Shown: positions 1 through 7,292, counted from the stretch's first letter. The stretch: DNA of 20,814 bases from Flavobacteriia bacterium (GCA_018500075.1 JAHBAN010000146.1:1-20814); one strand, 5' to 3'. A program made the numbers and translations. Notes: generated from the sequence alone by a model not told the origin.

Positions 1-751
1 CTACAAGGCGGGAGACAAAGTTGTGCTCACAGGCTGGCGCGTGGGCGAGGCACATTGGGGCGGCTATGGTCAGAAGGCACGCGTGAAGGCGGACTGGCTT
101 GTGCCGTTGCCTGCGGGTCTTGATACGCGTCAGGCTATGGCGGTGGGCACAGCGGGCTTTACCGCGATGCTGGCGGTTATGGCTCTGGAAGATCACGGCA
201 TCAAGGCAGGGCCTGTCCTTGTTACGGGTGCGGCTGGCGGTGTTGGCTCTGTGGCCACGGCGATCCTGGCCAATCTGGGCTATCAGGTGGCCGCGGTGAC
301 GGGGCGGCCCGAAACGGCGGACTACCTCACAGCACTTGGGGCGCGCCAGATTGTGGCGCGCGAGACGCTGAACGAAACGGTCAAACGTCCGCTGGAAGGC
401 GAAACCTGGGGCGGCTGTATTGATGCCGTGGGCGGGGAGATGCTGGCGCGGGTCTTGGGCCAGATGGAATATGGCGCCTCTGTTGCGGCTGTGGGCCTTG
501 CCGGTGGCGCGGGCCTGCCGGCCTCGGTGATTCCGTTTCTGTTGCGCGGGGTGAATCTCCTTGGGATCGACTCGGTGATGCAGCCCTATGACAACCGTCT
601 GCGGGCTTGGGAGCGGATTGCCAAAGACCTGCCGATGGACAAGCTCGAGGCGATGGTGCAGCCCGCCACCTTGAGCGATCTGCCCCAGCTTGGGCGGGAC
701 ATTCTCAAAGGCCAGGTGAAGGGCCGTGTGGTTGTCGATGTGAACGCTTGA
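1..751 (+). CDS. acuI: Acrylyl-CoA reductase AcuI / YhdH-type quinone oxidoreductase (5' truncated)
   Basis: This is the C-terminal 249 or so residues of a zinc-free medium-chain dehydrogenase/reductase of the YhdH/AcuI group. The frame is open from base 2 and its start lies outside the window. The NADPH-binding Rossmann motif GAAGGVGSVA is visible, followed by VTGRPE, and the sequence ends KGRVVVDVNA, as is usual for the family. AcuI reduces acryloyl-CoA to propionyl-CoA. In Rhodobacterales it serves DMSP/acrylate breakdown and the 3-hydroxypropionate route, and probably acrylate detoxification, in the cytoplasm. Full-length members have about 330 residues, so roughly a quarter is missing. 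A strong terminator follows directly, so this is the last gene of its transcript. The family is clear; the AcuI assignment over a generic YhdH rests on similarity and taxon and is an inference. Confidence 0.82.
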   Translation, partial: YKAGDKVVLTGWRVGEAHWGGYGQKARVKADWLVPLPAGLDTRQAMAVGTAGFTAMLAVMALEDHGIKAGPVLVTGAAGGVGSVATAILANLGYQVAAVTGRPETADYLTALGARQIVARETLNETVKRPLEGETWGGCIDAVGGEMLARVLGQMEYGASVAAVGLAGGAGLPASVIPFLLRGVNLLGIDSVMQPYDNRLRAWERIAKDLPMDKLEAMVQPATLSDLPQLGRDILKGQVKGRVVVDVNA

Positions 752-771
752 GCGGCCTCATATCCTGTTTG

Positions 772-803
772 GAAAGCCGTCCATTGGGGCGGCTTTCTTT
801 TTT
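772..803 (+). terminator. Rho-independent terminator after acuI
   Basis: The stem GAAAGCCG (772-779) pairs with CGGCTTTC (790-797). It extends inward through a T-G pair and two C-G pairs to a four-base loop (783-786). Six T follow at 798-803. It lies 20 bases after the acuI stop codon. Confidence 0.85.
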
Positions 804-872
804 GGCCCGAAGGCGCTTGGCGAGGGCGGCGAGATATGAAAGAGATGGGCCGATGCCTTTGGGAGTGATGTG

Positions 873-1289
873 ATGCGCTATGACACTGACAATATTTTTG
901 CCAAGATCCTGCGGGGCGATATCCCGGCGTTCAAGGTGTATGAAGACGCGGAAACCTTTGCCTTTATGGATATTATGCCGCGCAGCCCCGGCCATTGTCT
1001 GGTCATTCCCAAGACGCCCTGCCGCAATCTTCTGGATGCCAGCCCCGAGCAGCTCGGGGCCTGTATGCGCACGGTGAACCTCTTGGCGAAGGCGGCGATG
1101 ACAGCTTTTGGCGCGCAGGGGATCACCTTGCAGCAGTTTTCAGAAGCGGCGGGGGGGCAGGAGGTCTTCCATTTGCATTTCCATATTCTGGCGCGCCATG
1201 AGGGGCGCTCTCTGGGGCCTGCGGGCGTGATGGGGGATATGGCCGAGATCAAGGCCAACGGGGAAAAACTGGTGGCGGCGCTCGCTTAG
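873..1289 (+). CDS. HIT-family (histidine triad) nucleotide-binding protein
   Basis: This is a 138-residue HINT-like protein, a normal length for the family. The histidine triad HLHFHIL is at residues 100-106 (H100, H102, H104), preceded by the typical G-G-Q-E-V-F turn. The N-terminus carries the family hallmark NIFAKILRGDIPAFKVYED. HINT proteins are cytoplasmic purine-nucleotide phosphoramidases or AMP-lysine hydrolases; the physiological substrate here cannot be read from sequence. ATG 873 was chosen because GGGAG (861-865) lies 7 bases upstream. An in-frame GTG at 870 would add one residue. The gene stands alone between the acuI terminator and the repeat-rich gap. Confidence 0.9.
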   Translation: MRYDTDNIFAKILRGDIPAFKVYEDAETFAFMDIMPRSPGHCLVIPKTPCRNLLDASPEQLGACMRTVNLLAKAAMTAFGAQGITLQQFSEAAGGQEVFHLHFHILARHEGRSLGPAGVMGDMAEIKANGEKLVAALA

Positions 1290-1301
1290 GGCTGGCGCAG
1301 G

Positions 1302-1385
1302 GACCTTGAGGGGCGCGCGCTGCCGCGCACGCCCGATGGGGGACCAGTCCCCCATACCCCCTGGGATATTTCTGGAAAGAAAAAG
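1302..1385. repeat. Structured extragenic element, copy 1 (hairpin plus conserved 23-mer)
   Basis: The element starts 12 bases after the HIT stop codon with GACCTTGAG (1302-1310). A perfect inverted repeat follows: ATGGGGGA (1336-1343) and TCCCCCAT (1348-1355), with a four-base loop. After a 7-base C-rich spacer comes a 23-base segment (1363-1385) that begins GGGATATTTC and ends GAAAGAAAAAG. A second copy at 16271-16371 has the same layout with the same 7-base spacer. The hairpin arms differ in sequence but still pair. No T-run follows the hairpin, so it is not a textbook terminator. Its function is unknown. Confidence 0.7.
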
Positions 1386-1419
1386 AGCAGGCGCGGCGTT
1401 TGCTTTGGCGGGCGGTGAG

Positions 1420-1449
1420 GCTTGACCTTGTGGTGCTTGACCTTGTGGT
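1420..1449. repeat. 15-bp tandem duplication
   Basis: Two exact adjacent copies of GCTTGACCTTGTGGT lie at 1420-1434 and 1435-1449. They sit in the non-coding gap between the HIT and aminotransferase genes. The unit contains CTTGACC, similar to the CCTTGAG that opens the upstream extragenic element. Confidence 0.85.
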
Positions 1450-1465
1450 TTTGCGCAGGCTACCA

Positions 1466-1494
1466 CTGGGCTGGGCTGGGCTGGGCTGGGCTGG
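1466..1494. repeat. CTGGG pentanucleotide microsatellite
   Basis: There are five perfect CTGGG units at 1466-1490, then CTGG at 1491-1494. The tract lies in the intergenic gap about 100 bases before the aminotransferase start. No gene reading through it could be supported. Confidence 0.85.
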
Positions 1495-1542
1495 TCGGCT
1501 TGGCGGCGCGGCCCCGCGGGCGGCCCTTGAGCGGAGCCGTCT

Positions 1543-1563
1543 GGCAGAGGCAGAGGCAGAGGC
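1543..1563. repeat. GGCAGA hexanucleotide repeat
   Basis: Three exact GGCAGA units (1543-1560) and a partial GGC (1561-1563) lie 33 bases before the aminotransferase start codon. The tract would fall in the leader or promoter of that gene. Confidence 0.8.
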
Positions 1564-1596
1564 CGCTTGAGACCCATCGACCGAGGAGAACCCGTT

Positions 1597-2814
1597 ATGC
1601 TTGATCTTGACTTTGTGCGCCGCCAGTTTCCGGCCTTTTCGCAAGCCAGCCTGAAGGGGCAGGCGTTTTTTGAAAATGCCGGTGGCTCCTACACCTGCCA
1701 GCCGGTGATTGACCGGCTCACGCGGTTTTACACCGAGCGCAAAGTCCAGCCCTATGCGCCCTATGAGGCCAGTCGCCTCGGCGGCGCCGAGATGGACGAG
1801 GCGCGCCAGCGGCTTGCGGCGATGATGGGGGGGGCGCAGGACGAGCTGAGCTTTGGGCCGTCAACGACGCAGAACACCTATGTTCTGGCCAATGCGTTTC
1901 GTCAGTTTATGCAGCCCGGTGATGCGATTATTGTGACCAATCAGGACCATGAGGCCAACACCGGCCCTTGGCGGCGGTTGGCCGAGGAGGGGTTTGAGGT
2001 GCGCGAGTGGCAGATCGACCCGGAGAGCGGGCATCTGGAGCTTGCCAAGCTTGAGGCGCTGTTGGACGAGCGGGTGCGGCTTGTGTGCTTTCCGCATTGT
2101 TCCAATGTGGTGGGGGAGATCAACCCTGTGGTGGAAATCACCGCTCTGGCGCACGCGGCGGGGGCTTTTGTCTGTGTGGACGGGGTCAGCTATGCGCCGC
2201 ATGGATTGCCGAATGTGGGCTTGATGGGACCGGATATTTATCTGTTCTCGGCCTATAAAACCTATGGGCCGCATCAGGGCATTATGGTGATGCGGCGGGC
2301 TTTGGGCGAGACATTGCCCAATCAGGGGCATTATTTCAACGCCGCCAGCCTTTACAAGCGGTTTACCCCTGCGGGGCCGGACCATGCCCAAGTGGCGGCT
2401 TCGGCGGGGATGGCGGATTATGCCGATGCGCTGGCGGCACATCACCGGCTTGAGGGCAGCGCAGCCGAGCGGGCGAGCGCTTTGCATGATTTGATGCGCG
2501 CCCATGAAACGCGGCTGTTGCAGCCGTTGCTGGACTATGTGAGCGCGAAAAACTCGGTGCGGCTGATTGGCCCGAGCGCGGCGGCGGGGCGTGCGCCCAC
2601 AGTTGCGCTGGAGCTGGGGCAGGCGGGGGAGCCTGTGGCCGCCGCGCTGGCGGCGCATGGGGTTATGGCGGGGGGCGGCGACTTTTATGCGGTGCGCGCG
2701 CTCAAGGCGATGGGGGTTGACCCTGACAAGGGTGTGTTGCGGCTGTCGTTTGTACATTATACGAGCGAGGCCGAGGTGCAGCAGCTTCTGGAGGCGCTGG
2801 ATCACGTTTTGTGA
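1597..2814 (+). CDS. Class V aminotransferase / cysteine-desulfurase-like PLP enzyme
   Basis: This is a 405-residue fold-type-I PLP enzyme of the Aminotran_5 (NifS/CsdA) superfamily. Visible features are PHCSNVVG near residue 167, the cofactor aspartate and its context VDGVSYAPHG near 195, and the Schiff-base lysine in SAYKTYGPH (K221). It looks like the 'cysteine desulfurase family' subgroup, whose true substrate is usually undefined. I see no desulfurase-type active-site cysteine loop, so sulfur transfer should not be assumed. ATG 1597 is supported by GAGGAGAA (1583-1590). An upstream in-frame ATG at 1567 lacks a good ribosome binding site. The gene is followed after 48 bases by the photolyase, whose candidate promoter overlaps this gene's stop codon. 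Confidence 0.85.
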   Translation: MLDLDFVRRQFPAFSQASLKGQAFFENAGGSYTCQPVIDRLTRFYTERKVQPYAPYEASRLGGAEMDEARQRLAAMMGGAQDELSFGPSTTQNTYVLANAFRQFMQPGDAIIVTNQDHEANTGPWRRLAEEGFEVREWQIDPESGHLELAKLEALLDERVRLVCFPHCSNVVGEINPVVEITALAHAAGAFVCVDGVSYAPHGLPNVGLMGPDIYLFSAYKTYGPHQGIMVMRRALGETLPNQGHYFNAASLYKRFTPAGPDHAQVAASAGMADYADALAAHHRLEGSAAERASALHDLMRAHETRLLQPLLDYVSAKNSVRLIGPSAAAGRAPTVALELGQAGEPVAAALAAHGVMAGGGDFYAVRALKAMGVDPDKGVLRLSFVHYTSEAEVQQLLEALDHVL

Positions 2815-2840
2815 TCTATGCGCGGCGCGCGCCCGTAGAC
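2812..2840 (+). promoter_or_regulatory. Candidate ECF (RpoE/ChrR-type) promoter of the photolyase-cfa operon
   Basis: TGATCT at 2812-2817 is separated by exactly 18 bases from TAGAC at 2836-2840, which lies 22 bases before the photolyase start. As I recall it, the R. sphaeroides RpoE promoter is TGATCC-N18-TAAGA, and its regulon includes photolyase and cyclopropane-fatty-acid synthase. The -35 hexamer overlaps the TGA stop of the aminotransferase. The same arrangement precedes the second photolyase operon at 12059. Confidence 0.6.
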
Positions 2841-2862
2841 CTTTAAACACGGGCGGGGACAG

Positions 2863-4281
2863 ATGAGCGAGACAGGCACAACATCACTTTGGTGGATCAG
2901 GCGCGATCTGCGTCTTATGGACAATGCAGCCTTGAGCGCGGCTGCGGCGCGGGGGCCTGTGATCCCTGTGTTTGTTCATGACGAACGCAGCGAGGCGCTT
3001 GGGGCGGCGCCGCTTTGGCGGCTTGAGCAGAGCTTGCGGGCGCTTGCGGCGGATCTTGAGGCGCGCGGGCTGAGGCTTGTGCTGCGCAGGGGCGATGCGC
3101 TTGAGGTTTTGCGGGCGCTTGTTGCCGAGACCGGGGCGGGCGCTGTGCATTGGGGGCGGCTTTATGATCCGGCGTCGCGCCGGATTGATGCCTCTGTCAA
3201 GGCGGCGCTGCGCGACGAGGGCGTGACGGCAGAAAGCCATGCGGGGCTTCTTTTGCACGAGCCGATGACGGTCAAAACCAAACTGGGCGATTATTATAAG
3301 GTCTTCTCGCCGTTTTGGCGCGCGATCGAGCCTTTGGGGGTTGCGCCGCCTTTGCCTGTGCCCGAGCGGCTCACGGCGCCTGCGGCCTGGCCTGTGAGCG
3401 ATGATCTTGCCGATTGGTCCTTGTCGGGCGCGATGCGCCGGGGCGCGGCTGTTCTGGCGCGCCACAGTTCGGCGGGCGAGGCGGCGGCTTGGGGCAAGAT
3501 GACACTGTTTGTTGAGGAGCGGGCCAGCTCTTACAAGGCGGCGCGGGATATGGTGGCGACGGCGGGGACATCTGATCTGTCGGACAATCTGGCTTATGGT
3601 GAAATTTCGCCGCGCAGTATCTGGGCGACGGGGCAGGCGGCAACCGGGGCCGGGGTGCGCGGGCTTGAGCCGTTTTTGCGCCAGATCGGCTGGCGCGACT
3701 TTGCGCATCATCTGATGTATCACACGCCGCATATGCTTGAGGACAACTGGCGCGAGGGCTGGGACAGCTTTCCCTGGAGCGAGGAGGCAGAGGACGCCAA
3801 AGTGCAGGCGTGGAAATATGGCCGCACCGGTGTTGATTTTGTGGATGCGGCGATGCGCGAGCTTTGGGTGACGGGCAAGATGCACAACCGGGCGCGGATG
3901 GTGGTTGCGAGCTATCTGACCAAACATATGATGGTGCACTGGCGGGTGGGCGAGCGCTGGTTTGCCGATCAGCTGATTGATTTTGATCCGGCCAACAATG
4001 CGATGGGTTGGCAATGGGTTGCGGGAAGTGGACCGGATGCGGCGCCCTATTTTAGAGTGTTCAATCCGGACACCCAGCTGCAGAAATTTGATCCGGAGCG
4101 GCGCTACTTCCGGCGCTGGATTGCCGAGGGGCAGCGCGACGCGCCCGAAACGGCGCTTGATTTTTATGAGGCGATTCCAAAGAGCGCGGGGCTGTCGCCC
4201 AAGGCGATACGGCCACAGCCGATTGTCGGGCTGAAAGAAGGCCGCGAGCGGGCTTTGGCGGCCTATAGCGCCCGATCATAG
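2863..4281 (+). CDS. phrB: Class I deoxyribodipyrimidine photolyase (CPD photolyase)
   Basis: This 472-residue protein has the usual length and both domains. The N-terminal antenna-binding Rossmann domain starts LWWIRRDLRLMDN. The C-terminal FAD-binding domain contains GWRDFAHHL (276-284), KMHNRARM (339-346), the flavin-binding segment with D373, D375 and N378/N379, and GSGPDAAPYFRVFNP. Tryptophans W305, W360 and W383 match the electron-transfer chain W306/W359/W382 of E. coli photolyase. The enzyme uses blue or near-UV light and reduced FAD to split cyclobutane pyrimidine dimers. The gene is followed by cfa (stop to start 90 bases), probably on the same transcript. The antenna pigment (folate or deazaflavin) cannot be decided from the sequence. 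Confidence 0.95.
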   Translation: MSETGTTSLWWIRRDLRLMDNAALSAAAARGPVIPVFVHDERSEALGAAPLWRLEQSLRALAADLEARGLRLVLRRGDALEVLRALVAETGAGAVHWGRLYDPASRRIDASVKAALRDEGVTAESHAGLLLHEPMTVKTKLGDYYKVFSPFWRAIEPLGVAPPLPVPERLTAPAAWPVSDDLADWSLSGAMRRGAAVLARHSSAGEAAAWGKMTLFVEERASSYKAARDMVATAGTSDLSDNLAYGEISPRSIWATGQAATGAGVRGLEPFLRQIGWRDFAHHLMYHTPHMLEDNWREGWDSFPWSEEAEDAKVQAWKYGRTGVDFVDAAMRELWVTGKMHNRARMVVASYLTKHMMVHWRVGERWFADQLIDFDPANNAMGWQWVAGSGPDAAPYFRVFNPDTQLQKFDPERRYFRRWIAEGQRDAPETALDFYEAIPKSAGLSPKAIRPQPIVGLKEGRERALAAYSARS

Positions 4282-4287
4282 GCGGTA

Positions 4288-4326
4288 TTGCACAGAGGTT
4301 TTGCACAGCGGTTTTGCACAGAGGCT
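4288..4326. repeat. Three tandem 13-bp repeats in front of cfa
   Basis: TTGCACAGAGGTT (4288-4300), TTGCACAGCGGTT (4301-4313) and TTGCACAGAGGCT (4314-4326) are contiguous, with one change each in copies 2 and 3. They start 7 bases after the photolyase stop and end 45 bases before the cfa start. They could be an operator array or promoter -35 elements, or simply a slippage product. Confidence 0.8.
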
Positions 4327-4371
4327 GGCGCGATGTGGCTCAGGCAGGACCGCGCCGGGGGAGGTATAGGA

Positions 4372-5580
4372 ATGATAATGACAGACACCAGAGGTCAGGC
4401 CGATCTGCCGCGATATTTTGCGCGGGTTTTTGCGCTGGCCAAGCAGATGCCCGTCGGGCGGCTTGATGTGGTTTTGCCCGATGGGCGGCGGTTTCGGGCC
4501 GAGGGCGCGACGGCGGGGCCTGTGGCGGAGGTTGTGATTCACGATCCGGACGTCTTTGCGCGGCTGATCCGGGAGGGCGAACTTGGCTTTTGTGATGCCT
4601 ATCTGGAGGAGGGCTGGTCGTCGCCCGACCTTCAGGCTTTTCTTGACCTGATGAATTCGGGCAACGAAATCCTGTATCGCGGCTTTCCCGGAAAGGGGCT
4701 TGTCAAAGCCTTTGAGCGGCTGCGCCATCTGATGCGGGCCAACAGCAAGGGGCAGGCGCGCAAGAATATTTCCTACCATTACGATCTGGGCAATGCTTTT
4801 TACGCCAAATGGCTTGACGAGAGCATGACCTACTCCAGCGCCTTGTTTGACACGGGGCAGGAGAGCTTTGAGAGCGCGCAGCGCGCAAAATATGCGGCCC
4901 TTGTGGATGCGTTGGGCGTCAAGGCGGGGGATCATGTTCTGGAGATCGGCTGTGGCTGGGGCGGGTTTGCCGAATATGCAGCCGCAGAGCGCGGGCTGCG
5001 TGTGACGGGGCTGACAATCAGCGCAGAGCAGTTGAAGTATGCCAAGGAGCGTATTGAAAAGGCTGGTCTTTCCCATCTTGTGACTTTGAAGATGCAGGAC
5101 TATCGGGACGAGACGGGGCAGTATGACGGGATCGCCTCTATCGAGATGTTTGAGGCTGTGGGCGAAAAATACTGGCCGGTCTATTTTGACAGGCTGCGCG
5201 CGTGCCTCAAGCCCGGAGCGCGGGCGAGCCTTCAGATTATCACGCTGGAGGAGGAGCGCTTCAAAATCTATCGCAAGGGCGTGGATTTCATCCAGAAATA
5301 CATTTTTCCGGGCGGGATGCTGCCGTCAAAAACAGCGCTGCGCGCAGAGATTGCGCGGGCCGGATTGACGGAGACGGCGGTGCTTGAATTTGGCGAAAGC
5401 TACTCGCAAACGCTGCGCCGCTGGCACGAGCGGTTTAATGCGGCCTGGGCGGATATCGCGCCGATGGGCTTTGATGAGCGCTTTCGCCGGATGTGGAATT
5501 TTTACCTAACCTCTTGCGCCGCGTCGTTTCATGGCGGTAACTGCGATGTAGTACAGATCACCATTGTAAAGTCAGATTAG
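4372..5580 (+). CDS. cfa: Cyclopropane-fatty-acyl-phospholipid synthase
   Basis: This 402-residue enzyme transfers a methylene group from S-adenosylmethionine to double bonds of membrane phospholipid acyl chains. The N-terminal lipid-facing domain is followed by the Cfa signature SYHYDLGNAFYAKWL and MTYSSALF, then the SAM site VLEIGCGWGGFAEYA near residues 189-203. Near the C-terminus are RMWNFYLTSCAASF and the typical ending VVQITIVKSD. ATG 4372 is chosen because GGGGGAGG (4357-4364) sits 7 bases upstream; the frame is also open upstream to a TTG at 4288, which I reject. In R. sphaeroides cfaA belongs to the singlet-oxygen RpoE regulon. Its position behind a photolyase with an RpoE-like promoter suggests the same here. 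It abuts trgA with no gap. Confidence 0.94.
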   Translation: MIMTDTRGQADLPRYFARVFALAKQMPVGRLDVVLPDGRRFRAEGATAGPVAEVVIHDPDVFARLIREGELGFCDAYLEEGWSSPDLQAFLDLMNSGNEILYRGFPGKGLVKAFERLRHLMRANSKGQARKNISYHYDLGNAFYAKWLDESMTYSSALFDTGQESFESAQRAKYAALVDALGVKAGDHVLEIGCGWGGFAEYAAAERGLRVTGLTISAEQLKYAKERIEKAGLSHLVTLKMQDYRDETGQYDGIASIEMFEAVGEKYWPVYFDRLRACLKPGARASLQIITLEEERFKIYRKGVDFIQKYIFPGGMLPSKTALRAEIARAGLTETAVLEFGESYSQTLRRWHERFNAAWADIAPMGFDERFRRMWNFYLTSCAASFHGGNCDVVQITIVKSD

Positions 5581-6030
5581 ATGCCCACAGCCGCCAAATT
5601 GCTCTCTGCCCTCTGTCTCGCCGCTTTTGCCTATGTGGTGAGTGATATGATCAAGGCGGCGATGCTGGCGGAGGATCCGGACCAGAACTTTGGCCGGTTT
5701 GTCGAAATCAACATGGTCATCGCGGCGGCTGTTGGCTGGTGGATGCTTGGGTCGCGGGTGGGAAACCCTTATTCGGTTTCGCTTGGGCTGGGTTTGACGG
5801 CGGTGGCAAGTGCCGTGTTCTTTTGCCTGTTTGCCCATGCGTTTTGGGAGATGTTGCAATTGTCACTGGATCGCAAGTTTGATGGCCCGATGGAGGCTTT
5901 GATTGGTGCGGTCCAGCTTGGGATTGATTATGCGGCCGAGCTATTGCGCGTGGCGATCATTGCGGCTTTGGTCGCTGGCGGGATGCTGTGCGGCGCATTT
6001 GCAGAATTTATCAGCCGCCGCTGGAGCTGA
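5581..6030 (+). CDS. trgA: TrgA-family inner-membrane protein (tellurite resistance)
   Basis: This is a 149-residue hydrophobic protein with about four predicted membrane segments, near residues 5-22, 41-57, 67-92 and 119-143. It ends in a basic SRRWS tail. The ATG directly follows the cfa stop codon, so translation is probably coupled. The assignment rests on the size and segment pattern and on the next two genes. TrgB-like and CysK coding sequences follow in the order reported for the R. sphaeroides trgAB-cysK tellurite-resistance locus. The molecular function of TrgA is not known; no catalytic or metal-binding motif is visible. Confidence 0.75.
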   Translation: MPTAAKLLSALCLAAFAYVVSDMIKAAMLAEDPDQNFGRFVEINMVIAAAVGWWMLGSRVGNPYSVSLGLGLTAVASAVFFCLFAHAFWEMLQLSLDRKFDGPMEALIGAVQLGIDYAAELLRVAIIAALVAGGMLCGAFAEFISRRWS

Positions 6031-6036
6031 GCGACG

Positions 6037-7170
6037 GTGGGGGACACGAGGCGGGCTGTGACACAGGTATTTTTATACGGGACGCTGCGCCACAAGGGGC
6101 TGCTTGAAATTGTCTTGGGCCATGTGCCGCAGGACAGGCTGCGCGCCTGTGAGCTAGAGGGCTACCGCGTGGCGCGTGCGGCGGGTCATGACTTTCCGCT
6201 TATTCTGGCGCAAGAGGGGCAGCGCTGTGAGGGGCTGTTGCTCTGTGATGTGACGCCCCAAGAGCAGGCGCGGCTTGATTATTACGAGCTTGGCTTTGGC
6301 TACCGGCTTTTGCCGGTTGTGTGTGAAGGGCAGCAGACATGGGTCTATTTTCCCGAGCCTGATCTTTGGCGTGCGGGGGAGCCTTGGAGCCTTGAGCGCT
6401 GGAGCGAAACGGACTGGCCCGTGACGCAGCATTCGGCCCGCGAGATTATGGGGCTGATGGGGCAGGTGCCCCCGGATGAGCTGGGGCGCTATTTTGAGCG
6501 GATCAGGGCGCGGGCCTATTCGCGCTTTCTGGCCGAGACAGAGCCTTGCCCGGCCACAGTGCGGGCAGCGCACGGCCAGAGCGATGTGACGCCGCTTGGC
6601 GGGCAGCTGAGCCATATCGGCTATTTTCGCACCGATACGCTCCGTTTGCGCCATCTGCGCTATGATGGCACGCAGAGCGCAGAGATGGTCCGTGAAGTGT
6701 TTTTGAGCGGGGATGCCGCGCTTGTGCTGCCCTATGATCCTGTGCGGGATCGGGTCTTGATTGTGGAGCAGTTTCGCATGGGGCCATGGGGGCGGGGCGA
6801 TCCTTTGCCTTGGACGCTTGAGCCGGTTGCGGGGCGGGTCGACCTTGGCGAAACCCCCGAGGCCGCGGCGCGGCGCGAATGTGTTGAGGAGGCGGGGCTT
6901 TTGTTGGACCGGCTGGAGCCTGTGGCGGGCTATTATCCCTCGCCGGGGGAGGTCAGCACGTATTTTCACACCTTTATCGGCCTTTGCGATTTGCCTGATA
7001 GCGCCAGCGGGATGGGCGGGCTTGAGAGCGAGGCCGAGGATATCAAGAGCCATGTGCTGAGCTTTGAGGCGGCGGAGGCGCTGATGAAAAGCGGTGAAAT
7101 CAATATCGGCCCGCTTTTGCATCTTTTGCTGTGGCTCAAAATCGAGCGGGAGCGCCTGAAACAGGGATAG
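6037..7170 (+). CDS. trgB: TrgB: GGCT-like domain fused to a Nudix hydrolase
   Basis: This 377-residue protein has two domains. The N-terminal part (residues about 10-110) carries FLYGTLRHKGLL, typical of gamma-glutamylcyclotransferase/AIG2-like folds. The C-terminal half is a Nudix hydrolase of the ADP-ribose-pyrophosphatase type. Its Nudix box starts GRVDLGETPEAAARRE near residue 266 and continues CVEEAGL, fitting G-x5-E-x7-R-E-U-x-E-E-x-G-U with all acidic metal ligands present. The likely reaction is hydrolysis of ADP-ribose or a related nucleoside diphosphate; the role of the N-terminal domain is open. The start is uncertain: GTG 6037 lies 6 bases after the trgA stop but has a weak ribosome site, and GTG 6058 is the alternative. 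TrgB with TrgA raises tellurite tolerance in R. sphaeroides. Confidence 0.85.
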   Translation: MGDTRRAVTQVFLYGTLRHKGLLEIVLGHVPQDRLRACELEGYRVARAAGHDFPLILAQEGQRCEGLLLCDVTPQEQARLDYYELGFGYRLLPVVCEGQQTWVYFPEPDLWRAGEPWSLERWSETDWPVTQHSAREIMGLMGQVPPDELGRYFERIRARAYSRFLAETEPCPATVRAAHGQSDVTPLGGQLSHIGYFRTDTLRLRHLRYDGTQSAEMVREVFLSGDAALVLPYDPVRDRVLIVEQFRMGPWGRGDPLPWTLEPVAGRVDLGETPEAAARRECVEEAGLLLDRLEPVAGYYPSPGEVSTYFHTFIGLCDLPDSASGMGGLESEAEDIKSHVLSFEAAEALMKSGEINIGPLLHLLLWLKIERERLKQG

Positions 7171-7188
7171 TGTCCTGCTTTTGCGGCT

Positions 7189-7210
7189 TTGGGTGGAACA
7201 CCCGGTTTTT
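7189..7210 (+). terminator. Weak terminator candidate after trgB
   Basis: GGGTG (7191-7195) pairs with CACCC (7199-7203) around the loop GAA. T-G wobbles could extend the stem to 7189. Five T follow at 7206-7210. The stem is short. The surrounding gap also contains TTTGCGG three times, near 7181, 7207 and 7215, of unknown meaning. Confidence 0.35.
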
Positions 7211-7292
7211 GCGGTGCTTTGCGGCTTAAGCGGCTTGTGGTGCGCTATCTGAACGCCTAGGTTGTGCGGCACTGAGCCTAAGGAGACAGCCC

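Noticed and set aside
1422..1604. 60-codon open frame across the CTGGG and GGCAGA repeats
   Set aside because: It has no ribosome site, its translation is low-complexity tryptophan/glycine/arginine, and it runs into the aminotransferase start. The frame is a product of the repeats.
2884..4014. 376-codon open frame on the minus strand opposite the CPD photolyase
   Set aside because: The composition is arginine/proline/histidine-rich, as expected from the complement of high-GC codons. No domain was recognised.
4288..4326. Tandem 13-mers as a CRISPR array or plasmid-type iterons
   Set aside because: There are no spacers between the units, no cas genes and no replication-initiator gene; the array is only 39 bases in a gap between chromosomal genes.
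4288..4371. TTG start of cfa 28 codons upstream of the chosen ATG
   Set aside because: The extra residues would be encoded by the 13-bp tandem repeats, and the strong GGGGGAGG site points to ATG 4372.
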